Assembly (NCBI RefSeq): GCF_030704305.1
Contig: NZ_CP131935.1
Location: 3,348,001-3,412,000 of the forward strand
DNA from: Massilia sp. R2A-15
Lineage (GTDB): Bacteria; Pseudomonadota; Gammaproteobacteria; Burkholderiales; Burkholderiaceae_D
Reading direction: 5' to 3'
Length of the DNA stretch: 64,000 bases
Below the pieces are notes generated by a model, which did no database searches, was not told the DNA's origin, and saw only the letters and a list, made by a program, of their open reading frames with translations. The translations under genes and the position numbers were made by a program. Shown piece by piece: positions 8,306 to 16,356 of the stretch; within the stretch, counting starts at the first letter, position 1, and the number at the start of each line of letters is the position of its first letter.

Positions 8306-9394
8306 ATGGAACGTTTTCTTTTCAGTAGCGGCCTTGCAGAAAACCATCATCTTGCCGTGTTTTTCGCCCACATCCGCCTGTCGTTCAGCTATTTTCAGAG
8401 AAATGGCGTTTCCCTCATCATGACGCTGGCCGTGCCAGTGTTGTTTCTGGTGCTGTACAGCTATTCCTATTATCTGAGCGTACCCAATCAGCGTATCGAA
8501 ATCAGTGTCGCCGCCAGCGTCCCTGCCATTTCTGCCGCCCATCTGGAACAGGCATTGGACAAAGATCTGTTCGTGCTGACGCGTGTGCCCGATGCGGAAC
8601 TCGAGCGCAGTGTCAACGACGGCAAGGCCAGGCTGGCCGTGGAAATGAAGGCCGGCACCGCGCAATTTTCTGTCCACGCCAGTAAATTCGACCGTGCGTT
8701 TTCCGATCTGGTTTTGCATGTCCTTAATAATCCGGCGGCGAGCGCGCCAACGCCGCGGCACATTGGCGAGATTCATATTCTGGATGAAGGCAGTGGTCCC
8801 CTCTTCTTCTTGCCGAGCATTATTCTGATGTCGCTGCTGAACCTGGGCCTGTTCACCACCGGCTCCAAAACTCTCCAGGAACGCGCGAGCGGCACATTGC
8901 GCCTCTATCGCATGCTACCCACGCCGATGTGGACTTATTTCGCCGCCGAGTTGCTCACCAAGCTCCTGCTGGCCACTCTGCTCATTGGCGTGTTCCTTGC
9001 GGCAGCGACGCTGTTGCTGGATATCCGGCTGGGATTAGCCGTGGCTCTGAAAGCGACCTGCGCCGGCCTCATCTGCGCCAGCGCCTTTATCGCCATGGGC
9101 ATCGCCATCGGCTGCACCTTGGGCCGGTATTCGAGCGGGGTCCATGTCTTCACCCTCGTCAACCTCCTGATGATGTTCCTGGGCGATCTGTTCTTTTCAG
9201 CCAGCAAATTCTCCCTGACCAAGGCAATCGCCCTTTGCCTGCCGACGACGTACAGCGCGGACATACTCAAGTCGCTGCTGCTCGAGGTTCCCAACCGATT
9301 CCCTTACTGGATCTCGTTTGGCTACCTCGTCTGCTTTTCCCTCCTCGCATTCAATGTGGCAGCACTGAACTTCCGTTTCACCGCCAAGGAGTAG
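8306..9394 (+). CDS. ABC-2 type permease of the LAP/RiPP locus
   Basis: A 362-residue inner-membrane subunit partnering the ATPase upstream. One N-terminal membrane helix (about residues 34-58, SLIMTLAVPVLFLVLYSYSY) is followed by an approximately 110-residue extracytoplasmic domain. Five more hydrophobic helices come after about residue 165, the usual plan of ABC-2 (DrrB/YhgE-like) exporters. ATG 8306 lies four bases after the ATPase stop, so the two are translationally linked. The substrate is inferred from context to be the azole-modified peptide; a role in immunity is equally possible. Confidence 0.82.
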   Translation: MERFLFSSGLAENHHLAVFFAHIRLSFSYFQRNGVSLIMTLAVPVLFLVLYSYSYYLSVPNQRIEISVAASVPAISAAHLEQALDKDLFVLTRVPDAELERSVNDGKARLAVEMKAGTAQFSVHASKFDRAFSDLVLHVLNNPAASAPTPRHIGEIHILDEGSGPLFFLPSIILMSLLNLGLFTTGSKTLQERASGTLRLYRMLPTPMWTYFAAELLTKLLLATLLIGVFLAAATLLLDIRLGLAVALKATCAGLICASAFIAMGIAIGCTLGRYSSGVHVFTLVNLLMMFLGDLFFSASKFSLTKAIALCLPTTYSADILKSLLLEVPNRFPYWISFGYLVCFSLLAFNVAALNFRFTAKE

Positions 9395-9400
9395 AGTCCG

Positions 9401-10234
9401 ATGCCTGCGACAACCTACCAGCTGACCCTGTGCGGCGGACAGCGGCGCCATCCGGCCAGGATTTGCCTGCAACAGCTGTCGGACTGGCTGAAGGCCGCCG
9501 GGGTCGCCGAGCTCACGAATTACCGTTTCGCCTGGCGCGGCGGACATCCGACCCTGCTTGCCGAAATCTGCGCGGACCCGGCCGGCAAAGCCTTCGAGCA
9601 CGCTCTGATCGCCTGGTGCGAGAAAGCGCTGGACCGCGTCCTGTTCGACCATCCTTGGGATGAGACTCCACTGATTGTCGAACCGGCAGACCGCGAAGGC
9701 CTGTTCAACGTGCTCAGCGTGCGCGTGGAACCGCACCCGCAGGACGATTCCGGTGAAGGACTGCCGCAGTCCTTTGCGGCGGCCTTGAGCGCCGCCATCC
9801 TGGCAGCCGGAATTCAGACGCTGGTCGATATCAAGCGTGTCGTTCCGCTCCTGCTGGCTGACAGCCTGCGCGACGGTGCCGATGTCTCATCCCTGCCCCA
9901 GGTTCCCGGGCCCAGCTTCGATCCGCGGGAAGCGGCGGCCTTGCTGCAGAAAAAACAGCACCTGCATGCAGCCGGACGACTCCAGCACGGCTTCGCCAGC
10001 CTCGACCCGGCCCTGCGCCAGCGTTTCGAACCCGTGCTGAAATTGCTCCGGGACCATCTCTCGCAGCTGGCGCCGCAGCCGTTGCGCGAGCAGTTGCCGT
10101 GCATCGTCAACCGGTTCGGCTTTTCTCCCCGTGAAGCCGAGTACCTGATCTTCGTGGCCACGCCACAGGCTTCCGCGCGTGGCGCCGGCGTGCGCGCCGC
10201 CGGCGCCCGCAAGTCGCCGGTGGCTCCTCTCTGA
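9401..10234 (+). CDS. Unrecognised protein of the LAP/RiPP locus
   Basis: A 277-residue soluble protein I cannot assign with confidence. It has no signal peptide or membrane segment. The C-terminal third contains LPCIVNRFGFSPREAEYL, which faintly resembles the H-x-N-R-x(5-8)-E pattern near the end of the small LanB C-terminal (thiopeptide-type) domain, but the preceding landmarks of that domain are missing. The last 25 residues are a low-complexity Ala/Arg/Gly tail. ATG 9401 is six bases after the permease stop and the YcaO gene follows after 14 bases, so it belongs to the operon. A role as scaffold, extra modification enzyme or leader-binding protein is possible; none is demonstrated. Confidence 0.5.
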   Translation: MPATTYQLTLCGGQRRHPARICLQQLSDWLKAAGVAELTNYRFAWRGGHPTLLAEICADPAGKAFEHALIAWCEKALDRVLFDHPWDETPLIVEPADREGLFNVLSVRVEPHPQDDSGEGLPQSFAAALSAAILAAGIQTLVDIKRVVPLLLADSLRDGADVSSLPQVPGPSFDPREAAALLQKKQHLHAAGRLQHGFASLDPALRQRFEPVLKLLRDHLSQLAPQPLREQLPCIVNRFGFSPREAEYLIFVATPQASARGAGVRAAGARKSPVAPL

Positions 10235-10248
10235 CAGCAGGATCGATC

Positions 10249-11553
10249 ATGTCCATCGAAGATTTGAGCACCAGCTTTCTCGGCATAATCGGATTGCCCC
10301 AGCCAGTGCCGCTGCTGCATTTCCTGGATCGGGGTTTCCACGTGATGCAGTGCAGGACCGGCAATATCGCGCGCAATTTCAATTACGTGCGCAGCTGGAG
10401 CGGACGCGAAGTCTGGGACTTCAACCTGTGCGGCGCGGCTTCCGAGACGTCACCGGAACTGGTCAAGCTGAAAGCGATCGCCGAGGCGGCCGAAAGGTAT
10501 GCGTCCTCGGTCATCCTGCCTGGTGAATATCGCATCGCCTGCGCCGACGAGCTGGGCGATGAGGTGTTTGACTGGCGCGGCCTGCCCCGGCTGTCCGAGG
10601 AGGAGAAGAACTTGCCGGCGCAGTGGCTGCATGACTTCGATCCCGCGGCGCCGATGCGATGGATCGGCGCGCTGGACGTGCAGCGCCGGCGCACCGTGCT
10701 TGTTCCCGTGGTACTGAGCCAACTGTACCCGCGCGCCTGGACCAGCGAACGGTTCTGGCTGCCGATATCGACGGGCGTAGCCGTGCATACCGATATCTAT
10801 AAAGCGATGACCGGCGCCATCCTGGAAGTGATCGAGCGCGATGCCCTGGCCGTCAACTGGCTGCTGCAGCGCCCTCTGCGCCGGCTGCGCTTCGATGCAG
10901 CGGTGCTGGAACGCCTTGGGCCGGTGATCGCGCAGATGGTCCAGGCGACGGACATCCGCCTGTACGAAGCCACGACGGACCTGGGCATCCCGATCGTCTA
11001 TGCCAGGCGCTTCCGTCCCTCCCACGAGAAGGTCGCCAACGTCGTCGCCTGCGCCTGCGACTTCTCGCCGCTGAACGCGGTCCGAAAAGCCATCAGCGAA
11101 CTGGTCATGATCAGCAACGCGCTGGAGCAAACCGATCACCGCCCGCCGGCCGACAAGCTGTATTGCGAAACGCTGCTCGACGGCGCCACCTACATGATGC
11201 GTCCGGAAATGGCCGGCGCGTTTGGTTTCCTCGACGCCGGCGGCGAACTGGACCTGCGCGAGTGGGCCGGGCCGGACCTGCCGGCCGAGGACAGCGAAGC
11301 GCGGTTCGACGCACTGGTCGCGACGGTGGCGGCGGCCGGCAAGAACCTGTACCTGACCGAACTGACCTGCGATGAATTGGAAGATGTCGGCTTGCGCGCT
11401 TTCCGCGCGATCCTGCCGGAACTGATGCCCATGAGTTTCATGCACCGGGCCCGCTTTCTCGGTTCGGCGCGGCTGGAGGAATTCCAGCGGTGGCTCGGCC
11501 GCGATGGCGACATCCGCAATTTCCTCAATCCCGATCCCCAACCGTTTGCCTGA
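10249..11553 (+). CDS. YcaO-domain cyclodehydratase subunit
   Basis: The ATP-dependent enzyme that would convert Cys, Ser and Thr side chains of the precursor into azolines. The 434-residue protein shows the YcaO nucleotide-binding acidic clusters KAIAEAAERY (Glu79, Glu82, Arg83) and ILEVIERDA (Glu193, Glu196, Arg197, Asp198). It ends in NPDPQPFA, giving the P-x-P-x-P C-terminus (Pro428/430/432) typical of azoline-forming YcaO proteins and important for activity in that family. ATG 10249 follows AGGATC. Its presence beside E1-like and SagB-like genes separates this from stand-alone YcaO roles such as ribosomal S12 methylthiolation support or thioamidation. Confidence 0.93.
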   Translation: MSIEDLSTSFLGIIGLPQPVPLLHFLDRGFHVMQCRTGNIARNFNYVRSWSGREVWDFNLCGAASETSPELVKLKAIAEAAERYASSVILPGEYRIACADELGDEVFDWRGLPRLSEEEKNLPAQWLHDFDPAAPMRWIGALDVQRRRTVLVPVVLSQLYPRAWTSERFWLPISTGVAVHTDIYKAMTGAILEVIERDALAVNWLLQRPLRRLRFDAAVLERLGPVIAQMVQATDIRLYEATTDLGIPIVYARRFRPSHEKVANVVACACDFSPLNAVRKAISELVMISNALEQTDHRPPADKLYCETLLDGATYMMRPEMAGAFGFLDAGGELDLREWAGPDLPAEDSEARFDALVATVAAAGKNLYLTELTCDELEDVGLRAFRAILPELMPMSFMHRARFLGSARLEEFQRWLGRDGDIRNFLNPDPQPFA

Positions 11554-11569
11554 CGTCCTGGGAGTTCCC

Positions 11570-12169
11570 ATGCGTTCCTCGCTGCTGATTCATCATGGTT
11601 GTTTCGGCGCTGCCGTTCATAAGCTGCTGGCCAGCGAATCGGATGTCATCGACGCGCGCGCGGCGGATCACTGGCCGCCCGGCGAGGCGCCGCTGTCGCG
11701 CGACTCCGAGGTGCTGGTGGCGATGGGCTCGCCGGACATGCATTTCTTGAAGCGCGTCTGCGAGCTTTACCCTTCGGCCCGCGTCTGCGGCGTCTTCCTG
11801 TTCGAACGCTTCCTCGTCATCAGCCCGGTATTCGGCGCCGGCCAGCCCTGCTGCGACTGCTTTCTTCGCCGCTTCACCTCGCACCCGCCCTTCCCCTACA
11901 CGGTGGAGGCGACGGAGGCCATCGTCAGCCTTGCCGGCATTGCCAGCGGCCACGAATATCTGGGTTTCCCGCCGATGGCCGTGCGCATCGCCCGGGAGAT
12001 GGCCAGCGCCCAGTTTCAGACAAGCTCCCACCATTGCAGCCTGGTCGACCTGGCCAACACCCACCACCAAAGCGTGCGCCTGGTTCCGCTGCACGGCTGC
12101 GCCTGCAGGCGCGGCTCGATCGCCCACGCCGGGCGTTTCGTTCGCTTTCGCAAGGAGCTCGCATCGTGA
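11570..12169 (+). CDS. Small E1-like/McbB-like zinc protein (cyclodehydratase partner)
   Basis: A 199-residue protein with the tetra-cysteine zinc layout of the C-protein of azoline-forming cyclodehydratases. GQPCCDCFLRRF (Cys94/Cys97) corresponds to the G-x-x-C-x-x-C segment followed by a basic residue pair, and LVPLHGCACRRG (Cys177/Cys179) to the closing Cys pair near the C-terminus. In the family this protein activates YcaO and helps bind the leader. At 199 residues it is shorter than McbB (about 295); an N-terminal RRE-like winged helix is not obvious here and may instead lie in the next protein. ATG 11570 follows GGGAG, and the stop overlaps the next start (GTGA). Confidence 0.72.
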   Translation: MRSSLLIHHGCFGAAVHKLLASESDVIDARAADHWPPGEAPLSRDSEVLVAMGSPDMHFLKRVCELYPSARVCGVFLFERFLVISPVFGAGQPCCDCFLRRFTSHPPFPYTVEATEAIVSLAGIASGHEYLGFPPMAVRIAREMASAQFQTSSHHCSLVDLANTHHQSVRLVPLHGCACRRGSIAHAGRFVRFRKELAS

Positions 12170-13954
12170 CCCGCCCAGCCAGCATCAAATTTACCGGCGA
12201 CCCCGAAATCGATGCGACGGTGCCGCGCTTTCCCAAGGTGCTGCCGGAGGTGACCTGGCTCACCGCCAGCGCCACCCGGGTTGTGGCCATCGGCGCCCTG
12301 ACCGCAGGGCTTGATTGTTCAGGAGGCCAGCTGCGGACAGCCTGGAATTTTTGCATTGATCGGCATCCGGGAGGACGCGGACCAATCGGCCGACATCGAT
12401 GTGCTGCTCGAACGCGGGCAGATCGTCCTCCCCGTGCGCTTTCACGGCGCGGTGCTGGACATCGGCCCCGTGCTCGCCACGCAGGGCGGCAGCCATTACG
12501 AGGATTACCGGCACAGCCTGGGCGGTGCCACGCCAGCGGCGCCGGAGGCAAACCGTCGGCTGCTCGCGGACCTGGCGGTCCAGATGCTGCTGCTCCTGAA
12601 CGCGCGCACGGTGCCGCTGCAACTGAACCATAACCTGCTGCGCTTCAGCATGGCGAAGGGCCAACCCAGGACGGAACGCCTGCCGCTGCTGCGCGGCCAG
12701 CCGCTGCTGGCAACGCTGGGCGCAGAGTGCCGTGACCGGTTGACCCGCCAGGCGCGCATTGCTGTCCCCAGCCTGAACCGCGTCGGCACCAAGACCCACG
12801 AAGGACACTATGCACCGGAGAACCTGGCGGTGGCGAAGGAATTACCGGTGGCGATCGGCCAGGCTGCGTTGCACGGCGGGACCGCGGCGGCAGGCATCAG
12901 GACCGCCGTCCTGCTCGAGGTGCTCGAATGCGCTTTCGGGTACCGCTCAACCCAAAAGGATATCGCTTCGCGCCTCTGCCCGACCGGCGGCAACCTCGGC
13001 TCGCCCGAGTGCCTGGTTCTGGTCAAACGAAACGGCCAGACCAGCATCCTGCGCTACATCCCGCTCAAGCATCAACTGGAACTGGTGCACAGCGGCGCCG
13101 CGCGCGAAGAGCCGGCGGTTGCCGATTCCATCCACGTTGTCTGCATCGGCAACCGGGAAAAAACCACGCGCAAGTACCATGAGTTCGGCGAGAACCTGGC
13201 GTGTATCGACGCCGGCGTGGCGCTCGCCTTTTTCAAGAATGCCGCCGAAGTGCGCGGCCTTGCCGTGACGCTGGACGAAAACGGGCCCATCGAACCGGTC
13301 CTCGATGAAGTGCTTTCGCTGCGGACGGAATACTACCGCGTGATGTGGACCAGCCAGGTGAGCGATGCGGGGCTGGGTCCTCGCCTGGGTGGAACCTGTC
13401 TCGGCGCGCGCCGCAAGCTGGAACAGCGCGTCGCCGCGCGCAAGGCTTGCCGCCTTTACGATGCCAGCAACGTGCAGATGAAAATGGTAGTGAGCCTGCT
13501 GCGCGAGGCCACGCCGGCTCTGTCGCCGGGCTTGCGCGAGCAGGCGCTGGCGCAGCTGACCGTCGTGATACGCGCCAGGTCGGGGCAGCGCTATCACCTG
13601 CATGCGCTCACCGCCGGCGCCGCGCCATCGCTGCTGCGCCTGCCCTTGGCCGACGCGCATCATGACACCTGCCTGTTCATGCAAACCCGCCTGGCAGAGG
13701 CGCCGGTTCAGCTATTCTTCCTCACCCCGCTGCACCGCATCCTGGAGCGTCACGGCCCTGAGGGTCACGACGCCAGCCTGTCGGTGGCCGGAGAGTGGGT
13801 GGCCCGCCTTTGGTTAAGGCTGGCGGAAAACGGCCTGGCGGGCTGTCCTTGCGGCGCCGTGGTAGAAGACGATTTGCTGGCGCAACTGCCGCCGCAGTTT
13901 GCCCGGCATTTCAATCTGTTTGCATTTGTCTTTGGCCGGGAAAGCGCGACGTGA
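12166..13954 (+). CDS. SagB-type azoline dehydrogenase with N-terminal extension, apparent +1 frameshift
   Basis: The FMN-dependent oxidase that would turn azolines into azoles. GTG 12166 overlaps the previous stop and reads MTRPASIKFTGDPEIDATV up to VVAIGALTAGL. The rest, from about 12310 to 13954, is in the +2 frame: IVQEASCGQPGIFALIGI. Removing one base of the GGG at 12307-12309 joins them into 595 residues. The joined N-terminus resembles an RRE/LAP-type leader-binding region. A first nitroreductase-like domain has SRLCPTGGNLGSPECLVL, KHQLELVHS and KYHEFGENLACIDAGVALAF; a second, degenerate one begins RKACRLYDASNVQMK. The shift could be a sequencing error, a mutation, or recoding. A TTG at 12311 could restart translation but lacks a clear ribosome site. 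Confidence 0.75.
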
Positions 13955-14868
13955 GCACCTGGGTCTGCCTCGCGTCGAGCTGCAGGTGGCTCAGGCTCCC
14001 CGACGGCGCGATCGCGGTGCGCCTGCGCGATGGCCGCCGCTTCGAGTGCGGCAGGGGCGCCACGCCGATGCTTGACGCGCTGGCGGGCGGGATTCTCGAG
14101 CAGGACCTGGAGCAGAACTACCTGTGCGAGCCGCATTGCAATGCGCTGTGGCTGACCTTGAGCGAGCTGCGTCTGATCGAACAGCGCAGTTTGCCGCGCC
14201 GCGAACCGGTACCGATCGCGGCGATCACCGCCGCGGCCGCGCCGCCTAACCGTGGCGCCGCGCGCAGCTGGCTTTGCCTGCTCCTGGTTTGCCAGATGGT
14301 GAACCTGTGGGCGGCATCGGCGGGCCTGGGCGCCCGGCTTGGGGAAGCAGGCGCCAGGGAAAACCTGCTGGGCGCCGGCATCGGGCCGGTGTGGATACTG
14401 CTCGCCTTGCTGGCGTTCGCCTTGCATGCATGCCTTCACGAGCTGAGTCACGCAGGCATGGCGGTAGCTGCCGGCGTGAAAGGGCGCATCGTCTTCTTTC
14501 GCGATGGCTTCTGGCGGCCGCGCTTCGAGGCCGGGCCGCAGCCGGGCCTCGAACGTGCGTGCGCCGTCGCCGCCATCCTTGCCGGCGGCCCTCTGCTCGA
14601 TATGAGCGTCATGGGCGCGGCGCTGGCGCTCATTCTGTCGGGCGCTATTCCGGCCGCTCCGCTGGCCGCCGCCTGGTGCGTCGCCGGCATCCTGGCGACC
14701 CTGAACATGGCGCCGGTTCGCCGCACGGACGGAAACCAGCTGCTGGCGCTGGCCGCGCTGACGCCATTTCAACGCCACGGATACGTCATCGCCAGCACTG
14801 CCGCCGGCCTCGGTCTTGTCATGACGAGCGGGCGGCTGGCCGGACATTACCTGGCGGCGGGATTCTAG
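13951..14868 (+). CDS. M50-like integral membrane metalloprotease of the LAP/RiPP locus
   Basis: A 305-residue protein with a cytoplasmic N-terminal part of about 100 residues followed by several membrane helices. Helix two carries HELSH (His163, Glu164, His167), and a later helix has NMAPVRRTDG (Asn252, Asp260), matching the HExxH and N-x-x-P...DG zinc motifs of site-2 proteases. GTG 13951 overlaps the dehydrogenase stop (GTGA), so it is in the operon. In peptide loci such proteases are suspected leader peptidases or immunity factors; which applies here is inference. It ends 182 bases before the precursor gene, which has its own promoter-like region. Confidence 0.78.
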   Translation: MSTWVCLASSCRWLRLPDGAIAVRLRDGRRFECGRGATPMLDALAGGILEQDLEQNYLCEPHCNALWLTLSELRLIEQRSLPRREPVPIAAITAAAAPPNRGAARSWLCLLLVCQMVNLWAASAGLGARLGEAGARENLLGAGIGPVWILLALLAFALHACLHELSHAGMAVAAGVKGRIVFFRDGFWRPRFEAGPQPGLERACAVAAILAGGPLLDMSVMGAALALILSGAIPAAPLAAAWCVAGILATLNMAPVRRTDGNQLLALAALTPFQRHGYVIASTAAGLGLVMTSGRLAGHYLAAGF

Positions 14869-15050
14869 CTGCAATTTTTTTATAAAGGAAACAAGTTTGC
14901 ATAAAATGCATGCAACTTGATCTATATTACATCCGTGATGTCTTTGGTAGCAATCGCCAAAAACGCGCTCCCGGTATTCTGATCTTCGCCGCCAGCGCTT
15001 TGGACAGTCCGGCGCAACCACGCGTCATTGCTATCACTTGGAGACCAATC
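14869..15050 (+). promoter_or_regulatory. Promoter and leader region of the precursor peptide gene
   Basis: An AT-rich island in a GC-rich locus. It contains an inverted repeat around TTGCATAAAATGCATGCAA (14897-14915) and TATATT at 14923-14928, a candidate -10; TTGCAT at 14897-14902 is a possible -35, but the spacer would be 20. This suggests the abundant precursor has its own regulated promoter, separate from the enzyme operon. The untranslated leader ends with GGAG (15040-15043) seven bases before the precursor ATG. Confidence 0.55.
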
Positions 15051-15263
15051 ATGCACATTTACACCGTTAACACAGCCAATCAGTCGGAATTCGACATCGT
15101 CCTCAGTGCCCCTGGCGATGCCGCCGACCTGCGGCTGGAAACCTTGAACGCCGAAGTATTCAACTGTTTCGGCACCTTCGGTTGCCTTGGTACCTTCGGC
15201 TGCGCCACCGGCAGCCTCGGGTCGGCCGGTTCCGCCGGCTGCTTCGGATCTGCCGGTGGCTGA
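15051..15263 (+). CDS. Putative azole-modified (LAP/TOMM) precursor peptide
   Basis: A 70-residue peptide. Residues 1-36 (MHIYTVNTANQSEFDIVLSA... to AEV) are acidic and Cys-free, as expected for a leader. Residues 37-70 consist almost only of Cys, Ser, Thr, Gly, Ala, Phe and Leu. From Cys39 the core is a chain of triplets CFG-TFG-CLG-TFG, then CATG, then SLG-SAG-SAG-CFG-SAG-G. Heterocyclisable residues are at 39, 42, 45, 48, 51, 53, 55, 58, 61, 64 and 67, nearly all preceded by Gly, as in microcin B17-type substrates. ATG 15051 has GGAG seven bases upstream. The leader/core border is not determined, but VFN is a reasonable place. Annotation pipelines would easily miss it. Confidence 0.85.
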   Translation: MHIYTVNTANQSEFDIVLSAPGDAADLRLETLNAEVFNCFGTFGCLGTFGCATGSLGSAGSAGCFGSAGG

Positions 15264-15288
15264 AGCTCCACGCAATAACGGGGCTTCG

Positions 15289-15323
15289 GTTCTGTCTGAA
15301 GGGACGGGTGCTTCAGACAGAAC
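15289..15323 (+). promoter_or_regulatory. Hairpin after the precursor gene (attenuator or mRNA stabiliser)
   Basis: A perfect 13-bp inverted repeat, GTTCTGTCTGAAG and CTTCAGACAGAAC, with a nine-base loop, 25 bases after the precursor stop. No T-run follows, so it is not a strong intrinsic terminator. Such hairpins in peptide operons usually protect the short precursor mRNA or let only part of transcription continue into the genes behind it. Confidence 0.8.
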
Positions 15324-15366
15324 TCCAGCCGGACGTCCACCAAAAACCTCACCATAGGATGGATTC

Positions 15367-15621
15367 ATGCAATCGAACCGCAAGATGGCGATCATCTCCA
15401 CCATTGTCGGCGCCGCCTGCTCGGTTGTCGGCATCGTTGCCGGCTTTTACATCGGCGTGCTCAAACCCCTGATCGCCACTGGTGCGTGGAAGCGCATCGG
15501 CATCGACAAATTTGTCATCAGCGCGCTCCTGATCGTCCTGGTCGGGGTCGGCATAGGCCGGCTCGCCCAGCGCGCGCTTCGTCAACGCAAGCACTCCGAC
15601 CATGAACAAGACGCGTGGTGA
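15367..15621 (+). CDS. Small two-helix membrane protein, unknown
   Basis: An 84-residue protein with two hydrophobic helices (about residues 8-30 and 47-66) and charged ends (KHSDHEQD at the C-terminus). AGGATGG precedes ATG 15367. It lies between the precursor hairpin and a Yip1-like membrane protein, the position where bacteriocin loci often keep small immunity proteins. No family was recognised, so that role is only a hypothesis. Its end overlaps a possible upstream start of the next gene. Confidence 0.55.
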   Translation: MQSNRKMAIISTIVGAACSVVGIVAGFYIGVLKPLIATGAWKRIGIDKFVISALLIVLVGVGIGRLAQRALRQRKHSDHEQDAW

Positions 15622-15658
15622 CGCGTCGCTGCGACACCCGCACTCGACTGGAGCGGCC

Positions 15659-16345
15659 ATGACCAGCAACCTCGCTCCGTGGAACGTCTTGCTCGATCCA
15701 CAGGGAACCTTCAGTGCACTGGAACAGAAGCCGCGCTGGCTGTTCAGCCTCAGCCTGCTCGTGCTGTCGAACCTGGCCATCTGGATCTACTACTATCAGG
15801 TGGTGGACTTCGACTGGCTGCAAAACTTCCTGGTCAGTAGTAACCCCGATATCAGGACCGGCAACGAGCGCGCGCAAGCCCTGCATTTTCTGCAAAGGGG
15901 GAATTTGGTACGCATGGCCTGCCTCGGTGTACTCATCGGCATTCCGCTGATGTGCCTGATATCCGCGACCTACTACAGCCTGGTGGGCAAACTGATGGGC
16001 ATCGATGAGCGCTTCCCGGCATGGTACGGCTTCGTGGTATCGACCGCCTTCCCGGGGATCTTGTCGGTCCCGGTCATGCTGGGCGCTGTGCTGATGAGCG
16101 ACGGCCGCATTTCACCGGAACAGATGAATCTCCTGTCGATCAATTCCCTGTTTTTCGACGGGAATGCGGAAGCGCCGTTCAAGGGGCTGATGGATGCCCT
16201 GAACCTGACGACGCTGTGGAGCGTCGCCCTGGCCGGATACGGGCTGCGACAGTGGAGCGGGCGTTCCTGGTGGCTGTGCCTGTTCGTCGCCCTGCTTCCC
16301 ATGGCGATGATATACGGCGCTTGGCTGGCGGCCAGCATGGCTTGA
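15659..16345 (+). CDS. Yip1-like multi-pass membrane protein
   Basis: A 228-residue protein with about five membrane helices. It begins MTSNLAPWNVLLDPQGTFSA, close to the W-x-x-(V/I)-L-x-x-P...F opening of bacterial YIP1-domain proteins, which have no settled function. I chose ATG 15659 because GGAG lies six bases before it; an in-frame ATG at 15602 overlaps the preceding gene. By position it may help export or protect against the peptide, or assemble with the MacAB-like system that follows. Confidence 0.65.
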   Translation: MTSNLAPWNVLLDPQGTFSALEQKPRWLFSLSLLVLSNLAIWIYYYQVVDFDWLQNFLVSSNPDIRTGNERAQALHFLQRGNLVRMACLGVLIGIPLMCLISATYYSLVGKLMGIDERFPAWYGFVVSTAFPGILSVPVMLGAVLMSDGRISPEQMNLLSINSLFFDGNAEAPFKGLMDALNLTTLWSVALAGYGLRQWSGRSWWLCLFVALLPMAMIYGAWLAASMA

Positions 16346-16356
16346 ACCGGCGCCGG

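Noticed and set aside
12300..12320. Programmed +1 frameshifting of the prfB type
   Set aside because: GCAGGGCTTGATTG has an SD-like AGGG and a CTT codon but no in-frame stop at the shift site; an indel or sequencing error is simpler. Kept only as a possibility.
14910..15050. A longer N-terminus for the precursor starting upstream of ATG 15051
   Set aside because: The added 47 residues cover the promoter-like AT-rich region, and GGAG is positioned for 15051.
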